Assembly: GCA_034717495.1 (NCBI GenBank)
Contig: JAYELL010000100.1
Span: 1 to 64,000, forward strand
DNA: 64,000 nt
Reading direction: 5' to 3'
Origin: Chloroflexota bacterium
GTDB lineage: Bacteria > Chloroflexota > Anaerolineae > JAAEKA01
The notes beneath the pieces were generated by a model, which saw nothing but the letters and a program-made list of their open reading frames with translations, made no database searches and was not told the DNA's origin. Position numbers and translations under genes: made by a program. The stretch's first letter is position 1; each line of letters starts with the position of its first letter. Shown in pieces: positions 36,938 through 44,996 of the stretch.

Positions 36938-38299
36938 ATGTCAACCCTTCTGTTGAAAAACGCCGATCATCTCATCACCATGGATCGGGAACGTCGCCAG
37001 ATCAGCGATGGCAGTCTTCTGGTGCGTGATAATGTCATCGAGCAGGTGGGACCGGCTGGTGACCTGCCCGGACACGCCGACCGGGTGATCGATGCCCGTG
37101 GTATGGTGATCCTCCCCGGGCTGGTCAACACCCATCATCATCTCTACCAGACGCTCACCCGTTGCATCGCCCAGGACGAAGGCTTGTTTAACTGGCTCAG
37201 AACCCTCTATCCGATCTGGGAGGACCTGACACCCAAGGCGGTCTATGTTTCAGCCAAGGTGGGTCTGGCTGAACTGCTTCTAAGTGGATGTACAACTTCC
37301 AGCGATCACCTGTACCTCTATCCAAATGGCAGCCGGGTCGACGACGAGATCCGTGCTGCTCAGGAGATCGGAATCCGTTTTCATGCCACGCGGGGCTCCA
37401 TGAGTCTGGGCGAAAGCAAGGGTGGTCTGCCGCCGGACAGCGTGGTCGAGGAAGAGAGTTTCATCCTTCAAGCCTGCCAGAGGGCTATCGAAACCTTCCA
37501 TGATGCCGATCGCTACGCGATGATACGGATAGCTTTGGCTCCTTGTTCACCCTTTAGCGTTACCCCTGACCTGATGAGGGAAAGCGCCGCGATGGCACGG
37601 CAATTCGGCGTTCGGCTGCATACCCATCTGGCTGAGACGCTGGACGAGGAAGCCTTTTGTCTTGAAACTTTTGGTAGAAGACCTGTGGAATATGTCGAGG
37701 AGCTGGGCTGGACCGGTGATGATGTCTGGCATGCTCACTGCGTTCATATGAACAGCCAGGAGATAGCGCTCTTTGCCCGTACCGGAACCGGTGTGGCCCA
37801 TTGCCCTGCCAGCAACATGCGACTTGGCAGCGGCATCGCACCGATAAGGGCATTGAGGGATGCTGGCGCCCCGGTCGGTTTAGGCGTAGATGGTTCAGCC
37901 AGTAATGACTCCAGTCATTTACTTGCCGAGGCGCGTCTGGCACTATTGTTACAGAGAGTTCAGGGGGACGCTGGTATTCTCGGTGCCCAGGAAACCCTGG
38001 AGATGGCAACCCTGGGAGGAGCGGCTGTTCTGGGCCGGGATGATATCGGCGCGTTGGCGCCAGGTATGGCGGCTGATTTTATCGGTTACGAATTGGAACG
38101 CCTGGAGTTCACCGGCGCCCGCCATGATCCCCTGGCGGCGCTGGTTTTCTGCACACCCGTCAATGTGGACCTGTCCGTGGTCAATGGACAAACCCGAGTT
38201 GACCAGGGTCAAATCGTGGGCCTGGAAATGCCGGACCTGATACAACGCCACAACGCCATCAGCCGTGCCTTGATTCGGGGAGAGCGAGTACCTGGATGA
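36938..38299 (+). CDS. 8-oxoguanine deaminase (amidohydrolase family)
   Basis: This 453-residue enzyme closely follows the 8-oxoguanine deaminase pattern of the cytosine deaminase/TrzN group. It has LPGLVNTHHHLYQTLTR (metal HxH), ELLLSGCTTSSDHLYL, RFHATRGSMSLGESKGGLPP, IALAPCSPFSVTPDLM, RLHTHLAETLDEE, WHAHCVHM and GLGVDGSASNDSSHLL with the metal aspartate. It would convert 8-oxoguanine to urate, linking oxidative damage or purine salvage to urate catabolism. GGAGAG six bases before the ATG sets the start. It leads an operon with a sirtuin and a hydantoinase and diverges from the class V aminotransferase gene. Confidence 0.92.
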   Translation: MSTLLLKNADHLITMDRERRQISDGSLLVRDNVIEQVGPAGDLPGHADRVIDARGMVILPGLVNTHHHLYQTLTRCIAQDEGLFNWLRTLYPIWEDLTPKAVYVSAKVGLAELLLSGCTTSSDHLYLYPNGSRVDDEIRAAQEIGIRFHATRGSMSLGESKGGLPPDSVVEEESFILQACQRAIETFHDADRYAMIRIALAPCSPFSVTPDLMRESAAMARQFGVRLHTHLAETLDEEAFCLETFGRRPVEYVEELGWTGDDVWHAHCVHMNSQEIALFARTGTGVAHCPASNMRLGSGIAPIRALRDAGAPVGLGVDGSASNDSSHLLAEARLALLLQRVQGDAGILGAQETLEMATLGGAAVLGRDDIGALAPGMAADFIGYELERLEFTGARHDPLAALVFCTPVNVDLSVVNGQTRVDQGQIVGLEMPDLIQRHNAISRALIRGERVPG

Positions 38300-38321
38300 G
38301 CCAGGTTTCGAGTAGTGACCC

Positions 38322-39086
38322 TTGACCATTCCAACGTCAAACCTCGTTCAGCAGGCTGCCGCAATCATCGAAACTGCCCAACAGATGGTGGTGCTCACCG
38401 GAGCAGGCATCAGCAAGGAAAGTGGTATCCCCACCTTTCGTGAAGCGCAGGATGGGCTTTGGGCTCAATATGATCCCGAACGTCTGGCAACCATGCAGGG
38501 GTTTCTGTCCAATCCGAGGTTGGTGTGGGAGTGGTATCAATCCCGGCTAACGAAGGTGCGGCATTGTGAACCCAATCCAGGCCATCGAGCCATTGCCGAC
38601 CTGGAACGACTCCTGCCCGGTGTTGTGGTTGTGACCCAAAACATCGACAGCCTTCATGCCAGGGCTGGCAGCAATGATGTGATCGAACTCCACGGCAACA
38701 TCGGCCGCTTCAAATGCCTGCATGGACACCTGAATCTATCAATGGACGACCTGGCCGATCAGGCAACGATTCCTCCCCTTTGTCCTCACCCCAAATGCGA
38801 TGCCATGGTGCGCCCAGACGTCGTATGGTTTGGAGAGATGCTGGATGACGCGGTAATCAATCGGGCGTTCGAGGAAAGCGAGGCCTGTGACGTCATGTTG
38901 ATCGTCGGTACCAGTGGTGTGGTAACGCCTGCGGCCAATCTGCCCTATTATGCCAAACAATCTGGTGCAGTGATCGTCGAGGTTAACCCTGTGCCCAGCG
39001 CACTGACCCACCTGGCCGATGTTTTCCTCGCCGGCCCGGCGGGTGAAATGCTGCCAAACGTGGTAGCGAAGTTGAGCGAAAAATGA
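38322..39086 (+). CDS. Sirtuin-type NAD-dependent protein deacylase
   Basis: This 254-residue Sir2-family protein starts at TTG 38322, the only in-frame start before the family N-terminus. It has the NAD motif LTGAGISKESGIPTFR (25-40), TQNIDSLHARAG (105-116) with the catalytic His in IELHGN (H124), and RPDVVWFGE (164-172). The zinc site is unusual: the first pair reads C132-L-H-G-H rather than C-x2-C, and the second is C154-x4-C159. Histidine may substitute, or the site may be weakened. Bacterial sirtuins regulate acyl-CoA and other metabolic enzymes. Its stop overlaps the hydantoinase start by four bases (ATGA), a tight link to nucleobase catabolism. Confidence 0.9.
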   Translation: MTIPTSNLVQQAAAIIETAQQMVVLTGAGISKESGIPTFREAQDGLWAQYDPERLATMQGFLSNPRLVWEWYQSRLTKVRHCEPNPGHRAIADLERLLPGVVVVTQNIDSLHARAGSNDVIELHGNIGRFKCLHGHLNLSMDDLADQATIPPLCPHPKCDAMVRPDVVWFGEMLDDAVINRAFEESEACDVMLIVGTSGVVTPAANLPYYAKQSGAVIVEVNPVPSALTHLADVFLAGPAGEMLPNVVAKLSEK

Positions 39087-40744
39087 ATCAATCAATCTTA
39101 ATCCAACACGGCACCCTGATTACTCCTGGTGGTCCGTTGAACGCCGATATGCGTCTGGCAGATGAGCGAATCCACAGCATTGGTTTGGATCTGGAGCCAG
39201 AGCCTGGCGAAGAGGTTATCGATGCCTCCGGATGGGTAGTGTTGCCCGGCATCGTGGATCCCCATACCCACATCCAGCTCGATACTGGCATTTATCAGAC
39301 GCCCGATGACTGGGATGTAGGCACCCGCACGGCAGCCTGTGGCGGAGTCACTACGGTAATCGACTTCGCTACCCAATTCCCAGGTCAAAATGTGCGGGAG
39401 GCCGTGCAGAATCGTCTCGATGAAGCCCATGACATGGCCCACATTGACTATGGGCTGCATGTGATGCTGACTGAGATTCCTGCCAACGATGCCGATCTGG
39501 AGGACTGGATGGGAGATCTGGTAGCGTTGGGAACACCGTCGGCCAAGATTTACACCACCTACCGCCCCAATTACTACCAGGATGACGATTCGTTGCTTCG
39601 GGTGTTCCAGGCAGCTGCACGGCAAGGGGTCATTGTCATGGTTCATTGCGAAAACGATGATCTGGTCACAGCTGCTACCTCGCGGCGGCTGTCTGAAGGC
39701 AAGACAGCCCTGGCATTTCATGGTGAGGCGCGACCTGCACTGGCTGAGGTCGAGGCAGTCAATCGTTGCCTGTTGCTGGCAAAAGAGGCCAACTGCCCTT
39801 TGTACGTGGTGCATTGCTCCGTCGGGCGCTCGGTTCTGTTGATCGACGCTGCCCGACAGGCCGGCCAGGTAGCGTATGCTGAGACCTGCCCCCAATATTT
39901 GCTGTTGGATGAAAGCGCCTATCGTGGAGACCATCCCGAATGGGCAATCATGCAACCGCCGCTGCGGCAGGCTGATCAACGTGAGACACTTTGGCAGTTG
40001 ATTGAGGGCGGCAAAGTGAGCAGCATTGGCACCGACCACTGTGATTACACCCTTCAACAGAAGGTTGGGCTTCAACCTCTTGAGCAACCTGACGTGCAAA
40101 AAGCGCTGGTCGCACTCACAGACGATGAACGGGAAATGGTCACCCTGCGGGCTGGACTGCGCGATGGCTGGCGGCGAGAGTGGACTGAGGTGGCTCGATC
40201 GATGGGTCGATCACGCGATGCCGTACGTCGCATGGAGACCGACGCCATTCGTTGCCTTCAGGACGCCGATGGTGCTCTGGAGGCCATTCGGGTGGCAACC
40301 GAACTCAACGGTCATCCCCGGCTATCCTTTTCCGAAACCCCGGGCGGCATCCCCGGTCTGGAGACCTCTTTGCCATTGCTGGCAACCTACGGAGTGGCCG
40401 CAGGCCGGTTGTCATGGACCCAACTGGCGCGGCTGATGGCCACAAATCCTGCCAGGCTGTTTGGCTTGTTTCCCCGCAAAGGTGCCTTGATACCGGGCGC
40501 CGACGCCGATGTAGTGATATTTGACCCTGGCGTTCAGTGGACAGTCAAGGCCGGCGATCTGCATAATATCGCCGGGTATACCCCGTACGAAGAGCGGCGT
40601 CTTCAGGGGCGTGTGCGTACAACGATCAGTCGCGGCAAGATCGTTTTTCGTGGCGGTGAATTCAGGGGCGAACAGGGCTGGGGTCAGTTTGTAGAGGGAC
40701 GGATTTCCGGGGGCAAGGCTGGGCTCGGGGAATCTGGCCTGTAG
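39083..40744 (+). CDS. Dihydropyrimidinase/hydantoinase-like amidohydrolase with inserted sigma-4-like helix-turn-helix
   Basis: This 553-residue cyclic amidohydrolase has all metal ligands: H61 and H63 (DPHTHIQ), the carboxylated lysine K155 (AKIYTTY), H188 (VHCEND), H244 (VVHCS) and D318 (GTDHC). Relatives run directly from GTDHC...QK to F..TPGGIPGLE. Here about 85 residues (329-413) are inserted at that point. Residues 341-394 (nt about 40103-40264) read like sigma-70 region 4: LTDDEREMVTLRAGLRDG, then WTEVARSMGRSRDAVRRMET and AIRCLQ. The rest is a normal barrel, so the enzyme is probably active on a dihydropyrimidine, hydantoin or allantoin. DNA binding by the insert is inference. It is translationally coupled to the sirtuin. 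Confidence 0.88.
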   Translation: MNQSILIQHGTLITPGGPLNADMRLADERIHSIGLDLEPEPGEEVIDASGWVVLPGIVDPHTHIQLDTGIYQTPDDWDVGTRTAACGGVTTVIDFATQFPGQNVREAVQNRLDEAHDMAHIDYGLHVMLTEIPANDADLEDWMGDLVALGTPSAKIYTTYRPNYYQDDDSLLRVFQAAARQGVIVMVHCENDDLVTAATSRRLSEGKTALAFHGEARPALAEVEAVNRCLLLAKEANCPLYVVHCSVGRSVLLIDAARQAGQVAYAETCPQYLLLDESAYRGDHPEWAIMQPPLRQADQRETLWQLIEGGKVSSIGTDHCDYTLQQKVGLQPLEQPDVQKALVALTDDEREMVTLRAGLRDGWRREWTEVARSMGRSRDAVRRMETDAIRCLQDADGALEAIRVATELNGHPRLSFSETPGGIPGLETSLPLLATYGVAAGRLSWTQLARLMATNPARLFGLFPRKGALIPGADADVVIFDPGVQWTVKAGDLHNIAGYTPYEERRLQGRVRTTISRGKIVFRGGEFRGEQGWGQFVEGRISGGKAGLGESGL

Positions 40745-40787
40745 CAGAGGAATCACCTCAATTTAACAGAAGGTCAATTTTTGCCTC

Positions 40788-40818
40788 TTGACTCTAACGT
40801 TACGTCATGGTGTATGAT
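40788..40818 (+). promoter_or_regulatory. MerR-type promoter with 19-bp spacer
   Basis: TTGACT (40788-40793) and TATGAT (40813-40818) are separated by 19 bases, the over-long spacer typical of MerR-family targets. The spacer contains TAACGTTA and is flanked by TGAC and GTCA. It lies immediately before the MerR-like gene, suggesting autoregulation. Confidence 0.65.
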
Positions 40819-40838
40819 GAGTGCACAGGAGAAAAAGC

Positions 40839-41606
40839 GTGACAGTCTACACCGTTCGCCGGTTGGCAAGCCTGGCAGGGATAAGCGTCCGGACGCTACA
40901 CCATTACGACCATATCGGACTGCTGAAGCCGTCCGATCGTACAGCCGCTGGCTACAGGCTTTACGCCGAAGAGGATCTGCTGCGGCTGCAACAGGTCCTC
41001 TTCTTCAAAGAGCTTGATATGCCGTTGGCGGAGATTCGAGATATCCTTGACAGCCCGGGATTCGATCGGGTCGAGGCTCTCGATCATCACCGGCAACTGT
41101 TACAGCAGCGAATGGTGCGACTGAATCGCCTCCTGAATACGATCGACAAGACGATCAATAAGCTTACGGAGGATACCATGACGCTGACAGATGAAGAGCT
41201 GTACGAGGGTTTTTCCAGGGAACAGATCGAGCGTTACAAGCGTGAGGCTCAGGAACGCTATGATCCTGAACTGGTGCAGGAGTCTCAACGCCGTGTGAGC
41301 GAGATGTCGAGGGATCAGTGGAAAGCCACACAACAGGAAAGCGAAGACGTCGCCCGGGCCCTGGCGGATCTGGCCGATCAGGACCCAGCGGCACCCGAGG
41401 TACAGGCGCTTATCGTCCGCCACCATGCCTGGATCGAGGTGTTCTATCCCTGCTCAGCCGACGTCTACCGCGGCCTGGGGATGCTCTATGTGCAAAACGA
41501 GGAGTTCAGGGCATTCTACGACAAGTACCGGCCTGGATTGGCCGATTTCATGCAGGCGGCCATGACGGTCTATGCTGATGCGGTGTTGGAGGAGATGGCG
41601 GAGTGA
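40839..41606 (+). CDS. MerR-family regulator with TipAS-like effector domain
   Basis: This 255-residue regulator has the MerR winged helix (YTVRRLASLAGISVRTLHHY, then GLLKPSDRTAAGYRLY, residues about 3-50), a dimerisation helix (about 75-115), and a C-terminal helical domain like TipAS (EELYEGFSREQIERYKREA, and FYPCSADVYRGLGMLYVQNEEF near the end). TipAS domains bind large peptide antibiotics or other hydrophobic ligands. The GTG at 40839 follows AGGAG by seven bases; an earlier in-frame GTG (40821) precedes that site. No obvious efflux target is next door, so the regulon is unknown. Confidence 0.9.
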   Translation: MTVYTVRRLASLAGISVRTLHHYDHIGLLKPSDRTAAGYRLYAEEDLLRLQQVLFFKELDMPLAEIRDILDSPGFDRVEALDHHRQLLQQRMVRLNRLLNTIDKTINKLTEDTMTLTDEELYEGFSREQIERYKREAQERYDPELVQESQRRVSEMSRDQWKATQQESEDVARALADLADQDPAAPEVQALIVRHHAWIEVFYPCSADVYRGLGMLYVQNEEFRAFYDKYRPGLADFMQAAMTVYADAVLEEMAE

Positions 41607-41672
41607 CCTACCGGGCGATATGGGCAAGCTCATCTCTCAGTAAAACCCTCTCGTCGCGATACCCGCAAGGGC

Positions 41673-41729
41673 ATGAATGGCGGCACCAATATCTCGCCTG
41701 GCAACCGTGACCTCATTGCCGCCATTCAT
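41673..41729. repeat. 13-bp inverted repeat in a 337-base intergenic stretch
   Basis: ATGAATGGCGGCA (41673-41685) is mirrored perfectly by TGCCGCCATTCAT (41717-41729) across 31 bases. The surrounding stretch 41607-41943 has no convincing gene; on the minus strand a frame of about 40 codons ends near 41790 and looks like nothing I recognise. It is too far from a T-run to be a standard terminator. Confidence 0.6.
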
Positions 41730-41849
41730 GTCCAAACCATGGACCCCTGCTCATCGTTGGGATCCTGTGGCACCAGGCGAACTCAAGAGGTCAAATCGAT
41801 CTTGCCGAGGTGCCCGCCCTTCAGTCGCACCTTGGTGGCCTCGTAGCCG

Positions 41850-41878
41850 TTGACAACCCATCCCCACCATGATATAGT
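41850..41878 (+). promoter_or_regulatory. Near-consensus promoter of the amidohydrolase gene
   Basis: TTGACA (41850-41855) and TATAGT (41873-41878) are exactly 17 bases apart, one of the best promoter matches in the window. The start point would be near 41885, leaving a leader of about 59 bases. Confidence 0.7.
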
Positions 41879-41943
41879 GCGGTCATTCGCTGCAATCTGG
41901 CAGGCGTCCCGTTTTCAGTCATCTGTTTCGCGAGGAGAAACGC

Positions 41944-42903
41944 TTGTTCCAAGACCTTCATGTTATCGATTTCCATTCCCATTTCCCCACCTCGCGGCCA
42001 TGGTTCGCGGGCATGAGCAACTGGCAGCAGGAGTACGTCGAACGTGTTGGCGAACGACGGGCTGCCATCGCCAAAGGGTATGCCATGGACTACAACCGCG
42101 ATTGGCGCCTGGCCTGGGATTTCCCATTGCCCGAAAAGCAGCACCCGGGCGATGAGGAACAGGCCGATCGTTGGGCTGCCGAGGTGGATCGCTACGGGCT
42201 ACGGGCTGTGGGCTTCGTTTCCGGCGGCGGCAACGATCACCTGGCCGGGATAGTGGCCCGTCATCCCGATAAGTTCATCGGCTTCGCCCACCATAGCCCT
42301 TTCTCGGAAAACGCCGCTGCCGAGCTTGAGCGATCTGTAAAGGAACTCGGGCTGCGGGGCTACAAGCTATTGGCGCCAGCCATCCAGGAACCCATCGAAG
42401 GTGAGGCTGCCTTTCCCGTCTGGGAGAAATGCGCCGAGCTGGACATCCCCGTATTGATCCACTTTGGCGTCATGGGCAGCGGCGGCGGCATCGCCTGGCA
42501 CGAGAACATCAACCCCCTGAAGCTTCACAACGTGGCCAAGCTCTTTCCAGATGTCACCTTCGTCGTGCCTCACTTCGGCTGTGCCTGGTTGCGCGAGACC
42601 CTGCAACTCTGTTGGGCCTGCGCCAACGTCTGCATTGACACCTCCGGCTCTAACCAGTGGATCCGCTGGGTGCCAGGTGAGCTCACCGTCAAGGAGTTAT
42701 TCCGCAAGTACGTAGAGACGGTGGGCGCCGAGCGCATCATCTTCGGCAGCGATTCGAGTTGGTTTCCCCGGGGCTTTGCCATCCGCTATCTGCAGGATCA
42801 AATCCGTGACTGCCGCAATCTGGGACTGACCCACGAGCAGTTGCAACTCATTTTTGGCGGCAACGCCGCCAGGCTTTTTAAGATCGACCTGAACGGCTCG
42901 TAA
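41944..42903 (+). CDS. Amidohydrolase-2 family metal-dependent hydrolase
   Basis: This 319-residue TIM-barrel protein belongs to the amidohydrolase-2 (ACMS decarboxylase-like) group. It begins VIDFHSHFP (metal HxH, about residues 8-16), has IPVLIHFGVMG (about 170), FVVPHFGCAWLRE (about 205) and ends with IIFGSDSSWFPRG (metal Asp, about 262). Members decarboxylate or hydrolyse small aromatic or cyclic acids; the substrate here is unknown. The TTG start is supported by GAGGAG six bases upstream (41932-41937). It precedes an ABC importer and two amino-acid-type enzymes and may act on the imported compound. Confidence 0.85.
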   Translation: MFQDLHVIDFHSHFPTSRPWFAGMSNWQQEYVERVGERRAAIAKGYAMDYNRDWRLAWDFPLPEKQHPGDEEQADRWAAEVDRYGLRAVGFVSGGGNDHLAGIVARHPDKFIGFAHHSPFSENAAAELERSVKELGLRGYKLLAPAIQEPIEGEAAFPVWEKCAELDIPVLIHFGVMGSGGGIAWHENINPLKLHNVAKLFPDVTFVVPHFGCAWLRETLQLCWACANVCIDTSGSNQWIRWVPGELTVKELFRKYVETVGAERIIFGSDSSWFPRGFAIRYLQDQIRDCRNLGLTHEQLQLIFGGNAARLFKIDLNGS

Positions 42904-43076
42904 ATCGTGCCAGCGCAGCAATTTCTGTCCCGGCTTTCCCCCCTACTCGTCCTTGCCCGGCCGGGTCAGAATTGTCAACGACGGTTTTTTTCTCCAACCT
43001 CAAACTGGCAACCGGTCAGTTTCCTCAACGCAGGCACCTGCCTGCTCGTTCAATTCTCCCAAGGAGGAGTGTTACC

Positions 43077-44444
43077 ATGCGAAAGCAAAGACTTCTAGCG
43101 TTGTTTGCCATTGTCCTGACGGCAAGCCTGGTCCTCACGGCCTGCGCTGTGCCTGCTGCGCCACCTCAGATCCAGACGGTCGAGGTCACCAGGGAAGTCG
43201 AGGTGGAAAAGATCGTCGAAGTGCCGGCCGAAGACGAGATTGTGACTATTGAGTACTGGCAGTACTTCTTCGACCCGCGCGTCGACGCCATGAACCGGCT
43301 CATCCAGCAGTTCGAGGCCGAGAATCCGGATGTGCGCGTGGTCCACAACAGCGACATCCCTTACGGTGACTACCGAGACAAGATCGCAGCGTCGGTCCCT
43401 GCCGGTGTCGGCCCCGACGTCGCCACTCTCTTCTATGGCTGGCTGCCGGTCTGGTTGGATGCTGGCTATCTGGTGCCACTGCCAGAGAGCGAGTTCCCGC
43501 CCGCGGACATTGAAGCCGACTTCAGCCCCATGGTGCAGGCAGGCAAGTTCGACGGCAAGTACTGGACTCTGCCCACGGCCGTTCGTACCCTGGCCCTGTT
43601 CTGGAACAAGGACCTGGTCGCTGCAGCCGGGCTTGACCCCGAGAAAGCACCGGAGACACTCGATGAGTTGGTCGAGATGGCCAAACAATGCACCCAACTG
43701 GACGAAAACGGTGATTTCGCGGTCCAGGGTTACACGGTGGAGATGGATGGTCAGGATCATCACTGGTTCCGTGAGGTGCTGTTGCGCCAGTATGGTGTAC
43801 AGCCCCAGAGCGATGACTTCCACACCATCCAGTGGAACAGCTCGCCCGAAGGCTACGAAGCGTGGCAATTCCTGCTGGACTTCCCAACGGTCCACAAGAC
43901 AGGTGACAATACCCTGTTCGACGGTGCTACTCAGGCGTTCCTCAATGGCAAGGTCTGCTACCACATTGACGGCTCCTTCCGTCTGGGCAGCATCGCCAAA
44001 AACGCGCCCGACATGAACTTCGGCGTGGCTGAGTTGCCGGTGGGCCCCAACGGCGAAAAGCATACCTTTGGCTCCTATTGGACCCATGGTCTGACCAAGA
44101 AGGCCGCCGAAGACCCGAAACAGATGGACGCGGCCATCCGCTTCCTCAAGTTCATCACCACCCCGGAGGCGGGCACGCTCTGGGTCAACAAGGTGGGTGA
44201 GCTGCCGGCCCAACTGGCGGCCCTGGAGAACGAGGAACTGCTCGCCGACCCCAACCTGGGCGCCTTTGCCCGCGGCCTGCCCTACGCCCATGCCACCTTC
44301 TTCGTCAACGAATCCAACGACCGCCAGGCGCTGATCGACGCTTACGATATGGTCGTGCTGACCGACGAGGACCCGGCAGTGGCTCTCGACACAGCGGTGG
44401 AAGCGGTGCAGGCCGAGTTCGACGAGTTCTGGGCCGAACGCTGA
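43077..44444 (+). CDS. ABC importer solute-binding lipoprotein (CUT1-type)
   Basis: This 455-residue protein has a lipoprotein signal (LLALFAIVLTASLVLTAC) and a family 1 extracellular solute-binding fold: TIEYWQYFFDPRVDAMNRLIQQFEAENPDV, GVGPDVATLFYGW, and LALFWNKDLVAAAGLDPEKAPETLDELVEMAK. Such proteins feed sugar-type CUT1 permeases, although relatives also bind amino-sugar or peptide-like compounds. AAGGAGGAG lies shortly before the ATG at 43077. The two permease genes follow after a 550-base gap; the ATPase is absent from the cluster. Confidence 0.9.
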   Translation: MRKQRLLALFAIVLTASLVLTACAVPAAPPQIQTVEVTREVEVEKIVEVPAEDEIVTIEYWQYFFDPRVDAMNRLIQQFEAENPDVRVVHNSDIPYGDYRDKIAASVPAGVGPDVATLFYGWLPVWLDAGYLVPLPESEFPPADIEADFSPMVQAGKFDGKYWTLPTAVRTLALFWNKDLVAAAGLDPEKAPETLDELVEMAKQCTQLDENGDFAVQGYTVEMDGQDHHWFREVLLRQYGVQPQSDDFHTIQWNSSPEGYEAWQFLLDFPTVHKTGDNTLFDGATQAFLNGKVCYHIDGSFRLGSIAKNAPDMNFGVAELPVGPNGEKHTFGSYWTHGLTKKAAEDPKQMDAAIRFLKFITTPEAGTLWVNKVGELPAQLAALENEELLADPNLGAFARGLPYAHATFFVNESNDRQALIDAYDMVVLTDEDPAVALDTAVEAVQAEFDEFWAER

Positions 44445-44996
44445 TCTATTGAACTGAACCGCAGGACTGGCATTCCTTCCGCCCGATCTACGGACACCAA
44501 GTGCCAGTCCTCCATGCACCCAAGGCAAAGCCTGGCCATAACCAGTGATAAAAGCCGACCGAGCAAGCGGAGTCGAAACTTTAGCCGGTCTTGCTCGGTC
44601 GGCATCGTTCGGCGTGCTGCGCAACCCTTGGCAGAGGGCAAAGCACAGACCAGCCTGAGTCTGCTGTACCGGAATGCGGCTAAAGCCTCGACTCCAAGCC
44701 ACTCAGGACTCAATTAGGCGTTTATGAGTCAGATTCTTGCACACTGGGCAAGAAGATTAGCCACGAACCTAACAAGGATGTACCGCAGCGCTGTCCTGCC
44801 CACTCCGGGGCACCTAACGGTGAGCGCAGTCGAAGGGCGCTGAATGAACCGCAGATGACGCAGATGATCGCAGATCAATCAAAAAAAAGAGCAGCGAGAA
44901 TCTGCGCCGAAGGTCTGCGCAATCAGCGTTCCTCTGGCTTGTCCAGGTCAGGGACAGCCAGTCCTTGACAGCCATTGATAACCGCTACGAGAATCC
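44445..44996. other. Long intergenic gap with a 14-bp inverted repeat
   Basis: There is no convincing gene in this gap between binding protein and permeases. GCCGACCGAGCAAG (44554-44567) is mirrored perfectly by CTTGCTCGGTCGGC (44590-44603) across 22 bases, a stable hairpin without a T-run. It may protect the binding-protein message or attenuate read-through. Further on, at 44806-44875, it carries the dispersed repeat type also seen near 1211-1285 and 23523-23565 (CGCAG / GTCGAAGGG elements). Confidence 0.6.

Noticed and set aside
41785-41910. Possible minus-strand gene fragment reading VVNGYEATKVRLKGGHLGKI
   Set aside because: Only about 40 codons, no start signal, no family I can name; it overlaps a strong plus-strand promoter.
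43095-44702. Long minus-strand open frame opposite the solute-binding protein
   Set aside because: Antisense shadow caused by codon composition; the plus-strand lipoprotein is unambiguous.
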